Shown here piece by piece: positions 1 through 9,864 of a stretch of 64,000 nt of DNA (the stretch's first letter is position 1; each line of letters begins with the position of its first letter). Origin of the DNA: Dinoroseobacter sp049800775. Lineage in GTDB: Bacteria > Pseudomonadota > Alphaproteobacteria > Rhodobacterales > Rhodobacteraceae. The notes below the pieces were generated by a model. The model had not been told where the DNA came from. It saw nothing but the letters and a program-made list of their open reading frames with translations, and did no database searches. Made by a program: the position numbers and the translations under genes. Location: assembly GCF_049800775.1 (NCBI RefSeq), contig NZ_JBNAFR010000006.1, positions 1-64,000 on the forward strand, written 5' to 3'.

Positions 1-1959
<1,959 letters not shown>

Positions 1960-1982
1960 TGGGCTCCCCCGGGTTCGGAATA

Positions 1983-2000
1983 TTTGGAAAACTGTGCAAG
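1983..2000 (-). promoter_or_regulatory. Candidate ScfR-type operator upstream of acs
   Basis: Two imperfect copies of TTTGCAAA, TTTGGAAA and TGTGCAAG, lie 2 bp apart about 25-40 bp before the acs start. TTTGCAAA-type repeats are, from memory, the sites reported for the related regulator PccR of Rhodobacter sphaeroides. The spacing here differs from the reported one, so this is only a candidate. Confidence 0.3.
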
Positions 2001-2162
2001 CGGGTGGGGCGGCGATCAAGGCTGCGGGTTGCCGCAGCGGTCGCTGTCGCCTTGTGCTTTGGTCGTAGATGCCGCCGCAGCGAGGCGTCCCGCTTGCGCG
2101 AGATCAAGAGCGCAGGCCCGAGACTTGATCTCACGCAGGGCGCGCGCCGGATGCGGCAGGGA

Positions 2163-2193
2163 GCCCGGAGCGCCCTTAGGAAGCGCCCCGGGC
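2163..2193 (-). terminator. GC-rich hairpin after livF
   Basis: An 11-bp stem (2163-2173 with 2183-2193, one G-T pair) with a 9-nt loop lies just beyond the livF stop. There is no T-run after it, so it may be a 3'-end-stabilising or factor-assisted structure rather than a classical terminator. Confidence 0.4.
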
Positions 2194-2207
2194 GGGGGGG
2201 ATGGCGA

Positions 2208-2963
2208 TCAGATCGCCAGGTACTCGGCGCGCAGTTCTGCGTTCTCGAGCACTTCGGCGGCAGTGCCGTCGAAGACGATGGAGCCGGTATCGAGGATCAC
2301 CGCCCGGTCCGCCAGTTGCAGGGCGCGCACGGCGTTCTGTTCAACGATGACCGTGGTGATGCCTTGCTCCTTGATGATGCGCAGGGTCTTCTCGATCTCG
2401 TCCACGATCACCGGGGCGAGGCCCTCATAGGGCTCGTCCAGAAGCAGGACCTTGATGTCGCGTGCCAGCGCCCGGGCAATCGAGAGCATCTGCTGCTCGC
2501 CGCCCGACAGGGTCACGCCCTCCTGCTTGCGGCGTTCGCCGAGGCGCGGGAAGAGGTCATAGAGACGCTCGATGGACCAGCCCTTGGGCTCGACGATCTG
2601 CGCGAGTTGCAGGTTCTCTTCGACCGTCAGGCCGGGGATGATCCGACGGTCTTCGGGCACGAGGCCCAGACCCGCGACCGAGGCTTCGTGGCTTTCCATC
2701 TCGTGCAGGCGCTGGTGGTCGAGCCAGATCTCGCCATGGGTCACTTGCGGATCCGCCAGACGCGCGATGGCCCGCAGGGTCGTGGTCTTGCCCGCGCCGT
2801 TCCGGCCCAGAAGTGCCAGGATCTCGCCCTCATGGACGTTGAAGCTTATGCCCTGGACGATGTAGCTCTCGCCGTAATAGGCGTGCATGTCCCAGACGCT
2901 CAGATAGGCGGGGGCGGTTTCGGCGTGGTTCACGCCTTTGGAGAAGTCAGGCTTCACATTCAT
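2208..2963 (-). CDS. livF: ABC importer ATP-binding protein, LivF type
   Basis: A 251-residue ABC ATPase, the second ATPase of a branched-chain-amino-acid-type (HAAT) importer. Visible are Walker A GRNGAGKTT near residue 54, the signature LSGGEQQ near 152 and Walker B VLLLDEP near 173. The N-terminal 20 or so residues precede the usual LivF start; the ATG has AGGAGGG upstream. It is the last gene of livK-H-M-G-F, 12 bp after livG. The position beside acs suggests the imported solute feeds acyl-CoA metabolism, but the substrate cannot be read from the sequence. Confidence 0.9.
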   Translation of the reverse strand: MNVKPDFSKGVNHAETAPAYLSVWDMHAYYGESYIVQGISFNVHEGEILALLGRNGAGKTTTLRAIARLADPQVTHGEIWLDHQRLHEMESHEASVAGLGLVPEDRRIIPGLTVEENLQLAQIVEPKGWSIERLYDLFPRLGERRKQEGVTLSGGEQQMLSIARALARDIKVLLLDEPYEGLAPVIVDEIEKTLRIIKEQGITTVIVEQNAVRALQLADRAVILDTGSIVFDGTAAEVLENAELRAEYLAI

Positions 2964-2975
2964 CTCTATGCCCTC

Positions 2976-3731
2976 CTAGTGCGCTTCGCCGAGATACGCT
3001 TCGCGCACCTTGGGATGGCCCTTGATGTTTTCCGGGCTGTCCTCGACCAGGGGCGTGCCCTGGGCCAGAACGGTGATCCGGTCGGCGAGCGAGAACACCA
3101 CATGCATGTCATGCTCGATGATCGCGATGGTGATGTCGCGGGTGTTCTTGATCTCTTTGAGCAGGTCGATCGTGTTGTTCGTATCTGCCCGCGCCATGCC
3201 TGCGGTCGGTTCGTCCAGCAACAGCATCCGCGGCTGTTGGACGAGGCACATGGCCATCTCGAGCCGCCGCTTGTCGCCCCGGCTGAGCGAGGCCGCGTGC
3301 ATGTTGCGCTTGTCGAGCATGTTCACATCCTTGAGGATGCTTTCGGCCATGTCGCGCATATCCGCCTGGCTGCGCACCGAGACGATCGCGTTGAGCTCGA
3401 ACGACCCGTCCCGCTTGGCGAAACATGCGATCAGCACGTTCTCCATCACCGTCAGATCGCTGAAGATCTCGGGCGTCTGGAACACCCGGGAGATCCCCAT
3501 CTGGCAGATCTCGTGCGGGGAGCGTCCCAGCACCGATTGGCCGTCGAACATCACCGAGCCGGTATCCGGGATCAGCTTGCCTACAAGGCAGTTGAGGAGG
3601 GTGGATTTGCCCGCCCCGTTGGGGCCGATGATGGCGTGAACGGTCTGTTCCTTGACCGAGAGGTTCACGTCACCGAGCGCCTGGAGGCCGCCGAAGCGTT
3701 TGCCCACCCCTTTGACTTCGAGAATTCCCAT
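2976..3731 (-). CDS. livG: ABC importer ATP-binding protein, LivG type
   Basis: A 251-residue ABC ATPase pairing with the LivF-type subunit on the cytoplasmic face of LivHM. Walker A is GPNGAGKST near residue 37 and Walker B is MLLLDEP. The ABC signature reads LSRGDKRR instead of the usual LSGGQ; LivG-like subunits often deviate here, so activity may rely partly on the partner's signature. The C-terminal LivG extension (about residues 225-251) is present. An AGGAG site precedes the ATG, and the gene sits 12 bp downstream of livM. Confidence 0.9.
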   Translation of the reverse strand: MGILEVKGVGKRFGGLQALGDVNLSVKEQTVHAIIGPNGAGKSTLLNCLVGKLIPDTGSVMFDGQSVLGRSPHEICQMGISRVFQTPEIFSDLTVMENVLIACFAKRDGSFELNAIVSVRSQADMRDMAESILKDVNMLDKRNMHAASLSRGDKRRLEMAMCLVQQPRMLLLDEPTAGMARADTNNTIDLLKEIKNTRDITIAIIEHDMHVVFSLADRITVLAQGTPLVEDSPENIKGHPKVREAYLGEAH

Positions 3732-3743
3732 GGGTCTCTCTCC

Positions 3744-4952
3744 TTATTCCGCGGGGGTGGTTTCGGCAGATTTCTTGCCGTCATCGCTGTCGGCCTTCTT
3801 GCCGCGGCCAAAAAGGCGCGCGATGCGCTGGCCGCCCTCAACGAGGCCACCGGGCAGGAAGATCACGACCAGCATGAAGATGATGCCGAGCGTCAGGTGC
3901 CAGCCCTTGCCGATGAAGGGGTAGACCATGGCAACGAGCGCGTCCTCCATCCCGTCGGGCAGGAAGGCGAACCACTGGTGCAGGATGGTCTCGTTGATCT
4001 TGGAGATGATGTTCTCCATGTACTTGATCATGCCTGCGCCCAGAACCGGACCGATCAGCGTGCCCGCGCCGCCGAGGATGGTCATCAGAACGACCTCGCC
4101 GGAAGCGGTCCAGAACATCCGCTCGGGACCCACTTGGGTGTCCATGGCCACCATCAGCCCGCCTGCGAGACCGGCATACATGCCGGAGATCACGAAGGCG
4201 GCGAGGGTGTAGGGCTTGGAGTTAAGGCCGGTATAGTTCATCCGCTGCTGGTTGGACTTCACCGCCCGCAGCATCATCCCGAAGGGTGAGCGGAAGATGC
4301 GGATCGCCACGTAGAAGCTGATCAGCATGACCACGGCCGCGAGGTAATAGCCCGCGTTGAAGGTAAAGAGCCAGCCGCCGACATTCAGCTCGTAGCTGGA
4401 TTTCATCGTCAGACCAAAGAGGTTGGCCGAGGGCGTTGCCCCCTCTGCCAGGGCCGGGTCCAGCAGGCGCGGGTCGTTGACCTTGGGCTGCAGGCCGGTT
4501 TCCCCGCCGGTGATCGGCGTCAGGACCGAATAGGCCAGCGCATAGGACATCTGGGCAAAGGCCAGGGTGAGGATCGAGAAGTAGATCCCCGAGCGCCGTA
4601 GCGAGATCCATCCCACCAGCAGCGAGAACATGCCCGCAAGGATGACCGCCCCGATGATCGCCGGGATCACATTCATGGTCAGCAGCTTCATCATCCAGAT
4701 CGCGGCGTAGCTGCCCACTCCGAGGAAGGCCGCATGGCCGAAGGAGAGGTAGCCGGTCAGGCCGAACAGGATGTTGAAGCCGATGGCGAAGATCCCGAAA
4801 ATCACGAAGCGCTGCATCAGGTCCGGATAGCCCGCATTGAACTGCGCCAGACCGGATCCCTCGGGGAACGGGTTGAGCAGGAAGGGCGCGAACATCGTCA
4901 GGCAGGCGACGATAATCAGAAGGACGGTGTCTTTTTTCTCAAGTCCGAACAT
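3744..4952 (-). CDS. livM: ABC importer permease, LivM type
   Basis: A 402-residue integral membrane protein with about nine to ten hydrophobic helices, the LivM half of the permease. The typical LivM stretch GYLSFGHAAFLGVGSYAA is near residue 67, and the conserved GGAGTLIGPVLGA coupling region is near residue 294. The charged tail (about 375-402) is cytoplasmic. The gene begins 3 bp after the livH stop, so translation of the two is probably coupled. Confidence 0.9.
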   Translation of the reverse strand: MFGLEKKDTVLLIIVACLTMFAPFLLNPFPEGSGLAQFNAGYPDLMQRFVIFGIFAIGFNILFGLTGYLSFGHAAFLGVGSYAAIWMMKLLTMNVIPAIIGAVILAGMFSLLVGWISLRRSGIYFSILTLAFAQMSYALAYSVLTPITGGETGLQPKVNDPRLLDPALAEGATPSANLFGLTMKSSYELNVGGWLFTFNAGYYLAAVVMLISFYVAIRIFRSPFGMMLRAVKSNQQRMNYTGLNSKPYTLAAFVISGMYAGLAGGLMVAMDTQVGPERMFWTASGEVVLMTILGGAGTLIGPVLGAGMIKYMENIISKINETILHQWFAFLPDGMEDALVAMVYPFIGKGWHLTLGIIFMLVVIFLPGGLVEGGQRIARLFGRGKKADSDDGKKSAETTPAE

Positions 4953-4955
4953 GGA

Positions 4956-5987
4956 TCAGTCCTCCATCACGCCCTTGCGTCCCATCAGGCCACGTGGCCG
5001 GGTCAGCAAGATGATGATTGCGACAAGGTAGATGATGATCTGGTTGATGCCGGGCACGAGGTTGATCGCCCAGGACATCGACGCAAAGCTTTCGAGGATG
5101 CCGAGCAGGAACCCTGCGGCCACGGCGCCGGGCAGGGAGCCCATGCCGCCGACAACCACCACCACGAAGCTCAGGACCAGAAAGTCCATGCCCATATGGT
5201 AATTTGGCGAGTTGATCGGTGCGTACATCACCCCGGCGAGCCCCGCCACACAGGCGGCAATCGCGAACATGATGGTGAAGCGCTTGTCGATATTGATGCC
5301 CAGGAGGCCCACGGTCTCGCGGTCAGCCATCCCGGCCCGCACGACCATCCCGAAGGTGGTGAATTGAAGGAAGGCGAAGACGGCGGCAATGATCACCATC
5401 GCGAAGACGAAATAGACCAGTCGCCAGTAGGGATAGATGATCGATCCCGGATCGAAGCCCAGCATCGCTCCGAAGTCGAAGGAGCCGACAAAGGCCTCGG
5501 GGGCGGGCGTCGGGATCGGGTTGGCGCCGTAGAAATACTTGATGACTTCCTGCAGCACGATGGCGAGGCCAAAGGTCACGAGAATCTGGTCCGCATGGGG
5601 GCGCTTGTAGAAGTGCTTGATCAGCCCGCGCTCCATGGCGATGCCGATGCCCGCCATGATCGGCAGGGCAAAGAGGATGCCCAGTGGCACCGCCCAGTCG
5701 ATGATCGTATCGCCCGCCGATTGCCCGAATATGTCGTAGACATAAGGCACATCGACCTTGAGCGGGTTGCCGAGAAAGTCTGTCCGGGTTTCGTCCACCA
5801 CCTGATGGCTCAGGGTCAGGATCCGGCTCAGGGTCACGGCGCAGAACGCGCCCATCATGAACAGCGCCCCATGGGCGAAATTGACGACACCCAAGGTGCC
5901 GAAAATCAAGGTCAGACCCAGCGCGATCAGCGCATAGGCCGACCCCTTGTCCAGACCGTTGAGAATTTGAAGGATGATTGCGTCCAT
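4956..5987 (-). CDS. livH: ABC importer permease, LivH type
   Basis: A 343-residue membrane protein, the LivH permease half. LivH hallmarks are GTLGVVNFAHGALFMMGAF near residue 30 and GGMGSLPGAVAAGFLLG near 285. The start is taken as the ATG at 5985-5987, with GAGG about 9 nt upstream; a GTG three codons earlier is possible. A variable soluble segment around residues 60-90 (after the first helices) is longer than in the E. coli protein, something also seen in urea/amide-type relatives. It follows the binding-protein gene after a hairpin. Confidence 0.9.
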   Translation of the reverse strand: MDAIILQILNGLDKGSAYALIALGLTLIFGTLGVVNFAHGALFMMGAFCAVTLSRILTLSHQVVDETRTDFLGNPLKVDVPYVYDIFGQSAGDTIIDWAVPLGILFALPIMAGIGIAMERGLIKHFYKRPHADQILVTFGLAIVLQEVIKYFYGANPIPTPAPEAFVGSFDFGAMLGFDPGSIIYPYWRLVYFVFAMVIIAAVFAFLQFTTFGMVVRAGMADRETVGLLGINIDKRFTIMFAIAACVAGLAGVMYAPINSPNYHMGMDFLVLSFVVVVVGGMGSLPGAVAAGFLLGILESFASMSWAINLVPGINQIIIYLVAIIILLTRPRGLMGRKGVMED

Positions 5988-6036
5988 GGCTCCCACCTCG
6001 GCTGATGCGGACTGCGCCTGTCCGGGGCGCAGAGGA

Positions 6037-6062
6037 GGGACGGGCGTAGAAACGCCCGCCCC
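6037..6062 (-). other. Intercistronic hairpin between livK and livH
   Basis: A 10-bp stem (6037-6046 with 6053-6062, one G-T pair on the transcript strand) encloses a 6-nt loop in the gap after the binding-protein gene. Such hairpins in transporter operons are known to protect the upstream message or attenuate read-through, giving more binding protein than permease. Confidence 0.55.
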
Positions 6063-6087
6063 GGTCTAGGGGTCAGATCGGTGCGGA

Positions 6088-7452
6088 TCAGGCGCCCGGG
6101 TTGCAGGTCCCGAGCGTCGCGTCTGCGCCGCCGAACTGCGGGTGGTCGGGGGCGTAGGTCACCTGCTCGACCGGGGTGACTTCCACGATCTCGAGGAGGT
6201 CGAACTCGGAGGTCGGGTTCTCTTTCCCCTTCACGACGAGCACGTCCTTGAAGCACTGGTGATCTTCCGCACGATAGAGCGTCTTGCCGTTGCCCATCCC
6301 GTCGAACTCGAAGCCTTCGAGGGCCTCTGCCACGGCACAGGGGTTGAACGAGCCTGCGCGCTCGACCGCATCCGCATAGAGCATCGCCTGCACGTAGCAG
6401 GTATGCGCGGCCTGGGACGGCGGGAAGCCGTACTTGGTGCCGAAGGAGCGGACGAAGGCTTGGCTGCCTGCATCCTGCAGCGACCAGTGCCAGTTCGTGG
6501 AGCCGAAGATGCCCTTCACGTTGGCACCGGCACCCTTGGCCATCAGGCGCGAGTAGAGCGGCACGACGATCTCGAAGTTCTTGCCGTTGACCAGACGATC
6601 GCGCAGGCCGAACTGCACCGCGTTGGTCAGCGAGTTGACCATGTTGCCGCCATAGTGGTTCAGAACCAGAACGTCTGCGTCAGACTGCAGAACCGGCGTG
6701 ATATAGGCCGAGAAGTCCGTCTGGGTCAGCGGGGTCAGAACGGTGTTCACCGTCTCCCAGCCCATGGCCTCGGTCGAGGACTTCACGGCTTCTTCCGTGG
6801 TGTAGCCCCAGTTGTAATCCGCCGTCAGGTGATAGGCCTTCCGGTCGGTGCCGTAGTTCTTCGCCAGGATCGGGGCCAGTGCGGCGCCGGACATGTAGCT
6901 GTTGAAGAAGTGACGGAACCCGTTGGCCTTGCGGTCCTTGCCGGTGGTGTCGTTCGAGTGGGTCAGACCCGCCATAAAGATGATGCCGGCTTCCTGGCAG
7001 AGCGCCTGCACGGCCACGGCCACACCCGAGGAGGAGCCGCCGGTGACCATCACCGCGCCGTCCTTCTCGATCATCGAGCGGGCGGATGCGCGCGCGGCGT
7101 CGGATTTGGTCTGCGTGTCACCGGTGACATACTCGACCTTCTTGCCCAGGATGCCGTTGCCCTGCAGCGCCTTGGAGCTGAAGGTGCTCATCATGCCGCC
7201 ATCGCCGCCACCGTTCAGGTGCTCGACAGCCAGCTCATAGGCGCGCAGTTCGTCCGCACCCTCGTCGGCATAGGGGCCGGACTGGGGCACGTTGAAGCCA
7301 AGCGTGACGCTGCTGCCCTGGGGCGCGTTGGTGAAGCCGCTGTGACCATCCGACCATACGGCGCCGGTAAAGATCGTGGGCAGGGCAAGGCCCGCACCTG
7401 TGGCCGCGCCTGTTTTCAGGACGCGACGGCGACTGATCTCAGATTTAGACAT
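6088..7452 (-). CDS. livK: ABC importer substrate-binding protein, LivK family, Tat-exported
   Basis: A 454-residue periplasmic binding protein of the branched-chain-amino-acid/amide family. The N-terminus carries a twin-arginine signal, SRRRVLKTGAATGAGLALP (residues 8-26), so export of a folded protein by the Tat system is expected, which is unusual for LivK proteins but seen in this family in alphaproteobacteria. The mature part begins with GFNVPQSGPYADEG, the typical type I binding fold start. The ATG at 7450-7452 has GGGAGGA upstream; an earlier in-frame ATG lacks a ribosome site. The ligand is unknown; proximity to acs makes a short-chain acid or an amide giving acetate possible (inference). 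Confidence 0.88.
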   Translation of the reverse strand: MSKSEISRRRVLKTGAATGAGLALPTIFTGAVWSDGHSGFTNAPQGSSVTLGFNVPQSGPYADEGADELRAYELAVEHLNGGGDGGMMSTFSSKALQGNGILGKKVEYVTGDTQTKSDAARASARSMIEKDGAVMVTGGSSSGVAVAVQALCQEAGIIFMAGLTHSNDTTGKDRKANGFRHFFNSYMSGAALAPILAKNYGTDRKAYHLTADYNWGYTTEEAVKSSTEAMGWETVNTVLTPLTQTDFSAYITPVLQSDADVLVLNHYGGNMVNSLTNAVQFGLRDRLVNGKNFEIVVPLYSRLMAKGAGANVKGIFGSTNWHWSLQDAGSQAFVRSFGTKYGFPPSQAAHTCYVQAMLYADAVERAGSFNPCAVAEALEGFEFDGMGNGKTLYRAEDHQCFKDVLVVKGKENPTSEFDLLEIVEVTPVEQVTYAPDHPQFGGADATLGTCNPGA

Positions 7453-7542
7453 TGAAGTCCTCCCAATATTTTTGTTCGGGGGCTGATCCTCACTCCCGCC
7501 CCGCGCGGGTCGCACTGGCGTGCAAACCCGCCCCAAAGAAAT

Positions 7543-7598
7543 TACAAATTTGCAGCGCGGCGCAACAAGTCGTTCGATTTGAAGGGTTTATTTGTAAA
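7543..7598. promoter_or_regulatory. Candidate regulator-binding elements between livK and the ScfR gene
   Basis: The 228-bp divergent gap contains TTACAAATTTGCAG (7542-7555 region), an overlapping inverted pair of TTTGYAA units, and TTTGTAAA at 7591-7598. These resemble the TTTGCAAA-type half sites recalled for the ScfR protein PccR. They would be placed to control both livK and the regulator gene. Confidence 0.3.
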
Positions 7599-7680
7599 GG
7601 ATTGGACAATGCAGTTGCAGTATGTGTAAAGTTATTCTCGCGCGGTTGCAGAAAACCCGTGATAACACTCAGGTTTATCC

Positions 7681-8976
7681 ATGCCCAAGAGCTCTCTGAC
7701 CGGCAGCCGCATCCGCGAAAGGCGGCAGTCTTTGCGCATGAAGCAGGCCGATCTGGCCCGCGATGTTGGAATATCCGCATCTTACCTGAACCTGATCGAA
7801 CACAACCGGCGCAGAATCGGCGGAAAAGTCCTGCTTGATATCGCCACGGCTCTGCGGGTCGATGTGAACGCTCTGACCCAGGGCGCAGAGGAAACCTTGC
7901 TCGAAGGGTTGCGCGAGGCGGCGGCCTCCGCCCGGCGCAGCGCGGCCGAGCTGGACCGCATCGAGGAGTTCGTGGCCCGCTTCCCCGGCTGGGCCCAGCT
8001 CGTCGCCGCCCAGCGACGGCGCATGGTCAATCAGGAACGCACCATCGAGGCGCTGAATGACCGGCTGACCCATGACCCGTTCCTGGCCGAGGCGATGCAT
8101 GATCTGGTCTCGAATGTGACCGCGATCCGGTCCACCGCCGCGATCCTCGCCCAGACCCCCGAGATCGAGGCCGCCTGGCGCGACCGCTTCCACCGCAACA
8201 TGCTGGAGGAAAGCGACCGGCTGGCCCAGGGCAGTCAGGCGCTGGTGTCGTATTTCGACACGCAGGTCGCCTCCGAGGTGACCTTCGCCACGGCGCAGGA
8301 AGCGCTGGAATCCGTGCTCGCCGAGCATGAGCACCATCTGGCCCCGCTCGAGACCGGCGGGATTGCCGCCGCCGAGGATCTGATCGACCATGCGCCCCAG
8401 CTGACCACGCCCCAGGCCCGCGCCCTCGCGCTCAGCTATTTCCGCACCTATATCCGGGACGCGGAACGCCTGCCGCTCAAGCCCTTGCAGGCCGCCTTCG
8501 CCAAGGAACGGGATCCGGCGCGTCTGGCCCAGCAATTCCAGGTCCCGTTGCCCCAGGTCATGCACCGGCTCGCCTGTCTGCCGCAATCGACCGGGGCGGT
8601 GGATGTGGGGCTGGTGGTGGCCGACAGCTCCGGCAGCCTGCTGCACCGCAAGGGCATCGACGGCTTCCCCATCCCACGGTTCGGGGCGGCCTGTTCGCTC
8701 TGGCCGGTCTATCAGTCCCTGAGCCACCCGACCCAGCCCCTCAAGGTCGAGGTCGTGACCCCGCCCGGGCGGCGCTTCGTGACCTATGCAATCAGCGAGG
8801 TGAGCGCGCCCGTGGCCTTTGACGTGCCGCAGATCCCCCGGGCCTGGATGCTGGTGATGGAAGTGGATCGCCCGGAACGGGATGCGGCCGAAGCCCGGGC
8901 CATCGGGACCACCTGCCGCATCTGTCCCCGGGACGCCTGCAGCGCAAGGCGCGAACCCTCGATCCTTGCGGGCTGA
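7681..8976 (+). CDS. XRE-family regulator with ScfR-type C-terminal domain
   Basis: A 431-residue transcription factor. Residues 8-65 form an XRE helix-turn-helix (RRQSLRMKQADLARDVGIS, SYLNLIEHNRRRIGG). The C-terminus ends in a cysteine cluster, C412, C415 and C420 within CRICPRDACSARREP, which is typical of short-chain fatty acyl-CoA regulators (ScfR; RamB, PccR and MccR are members). Family members sense acyl-CoA and control acetate or propionate genes. It is divergent from the liv operon and acs, the expected targets (inference). Start: the ATG at 7681; the 5' gap is AT-richer than its surroundings. Confidence 0.8.
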   Translation: MPKSSLTGSRIRERRQSLRMKQADLARDVGISASYLNLIEHNRRRIGGKVLLDIATALRVDVNALTQGAEETLLEGLREAAASARRSAAELDRIEEFVARFPGWAQLVAAQRRRMVNQERTIEALNDRLTHDPFLAEAMHDLVSNVTAIRSTAAILAQTPEIEAAWRDRFHRNMLEESDRLAQGSQALVSYFDTQVASEVTFATAQEALESVLAEHEHHLAPLETGGIAAAEDLIDHAPQLTTPQARALALSYFRTYIRDAERLPLKPLQAAFAKERDPARLAQQFQVPLPQVMHRLACLPQSTGAVDVGLVVADSSGSLLHRKGIDGFPIPRFGAACSLWPVYQSLSHPTQPLKVEVVTPPGRRFVTYAISEVSAPVAFDVPQIPRAWMLVMEVDRPERDAAEARAIGTTCRICPRDACSARREPSILAG

Positions 8977-9101
8977 AACCGCAACCCGTCCTCCCGGCGC
9001 CCGAAAATACGGCAGTCACGGTCGGTAGTGCTTTGACATGCGCCGTCAAGCGGGTGATTGTGGTGCGCCTGAGAATCGCCAGAGCGGAGGAGGACCCGAT
9101 C

Positions 9102-9467
9102 ATGGCGAAAACCGTTCTGGTTATCGAGGACGAGCCGAATATCATCGAGGCGATCAGTTTCATACTGTCGCGCGAGGGTTGGCACGTGCGCACACATTCC
9201 GACGGGGCCACGGCCCTGGACGCCATCGCCCGGGAGGCGCCGCATCTGGTCATGCTCGACGTGATGCTGCCGAACCGGAGCGGGTTCGATATCCTGCGCG
9301 ATCTGAGGGAGAACCCGGAAACCGCCGAGATGCCGGTTCTGATGCTGACGGCGAAAGGTCAGAAAAAGGATCGCGAACTCGCCGAGAGCTATGGCGTGTC
9401 CCATTTCATGACGAAACCCTTCTCGAACCGCGAAATTCTCGATCGCGTGCGGGATCTGAGCGCCTGA
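9102..9467 (+). CDS. Single-domain response regulator (receiver only)
   Basis: A 121-residue CheY-like receiver with no output domain. The acidic pocket is E9/D10, the phospho-acceptor is D53 (LVMLDVMLP), and T83 and K105 complete the switch. The ATG at 9102 follows GGAGGAGG. It ends 1 bp before the next gene and is co-transcribed with an SLC5-type histidine kinase, so it is the likely phosphate acceptor of that kinase. Without an output domain it must act by protein contact or pass phosphate onward; the target is not visible here. The classical CrbS partner, CrbR, has a LuxR-type output domain, so this arrangement differs. Confidence 0.9.
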   Translation: MAKTVLVIEDEPNIIEAISFILSREGWHVRTHSDGATALDAIAREAPHLVMLDVMLPNRSGFDILRDLRENPETAEMPVLMLTAKGQKKDRELAESYGVSHFMTKPFSNREILDRVRDLSA

Positions 9468-9468
9468 G

Positions 9469-9864
9469 ATGGCCCGGGGACGGCCGCCTCTGTTCCTGCA
9501 GCCCGAGCCATACCGCCATCGGCGGCTGATCGATGCCGCGCGGCTCTTGCCGGTGTTCGGGACATTCCTGTTCGTGGTGCCGATGCTGCTTCTGCCCAAG
9601 GGGCAGGCGGGGTCGACCGCAGAGGCGATGATCTATGTCTTCCTGCTCTGGCTGTTGCTGATCGTCTTCAGCGCGCTGCTCACCCGCTATATCCGGCGCG
9701 CGGAGCAGACGACCACGCGCGCGCCGGGCTTTGCGCCATCCCCTGCGACCGCGACCGAGGGCGCCGAGATCGACCTTTTGGCACCGCCGCCCGACAGCAC
9801 GCTCGGTCGCGCCCTGGGCGGGCAGACCCCGCCCGCCAATCCTGATCGGAACGGAGACGGGTAA
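9469..9864 (+). CDS. Small two-helix membrane protein upstream of the SLC5 kinase
   Basis: A 131-residue protein with two hydrophobic helices (about residues 26-45 and 52-75), a short linker, a basic end after helix 2 (TRYIRRAEQ) and a proline-rich polar tail. I do not recognise a named family with certainty. Its topology, the segment AMIYVFLLWLLLIV and its position, overlapping the next start codon (TAATG), resemble the small subunit (DUF4212/YjcH-like) that is encoded just before two-part SLC5 acetate-type symporters. If so, it may be an accessory subunit of the fused transporter-kinase (inference). Confidence 0.8.
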   Translation: MARGRPPLFLQPEPYRHRRLIDAARLLPVFGTFLFVVPMLLLPKGQAGSTAEAMIYVFLLWLLLIVFSALLTRYIRRAEQTTTRAPGFAPSPATATEGAEIDLLAPPPDSTLGRALGGQTPPANPDRNGDG

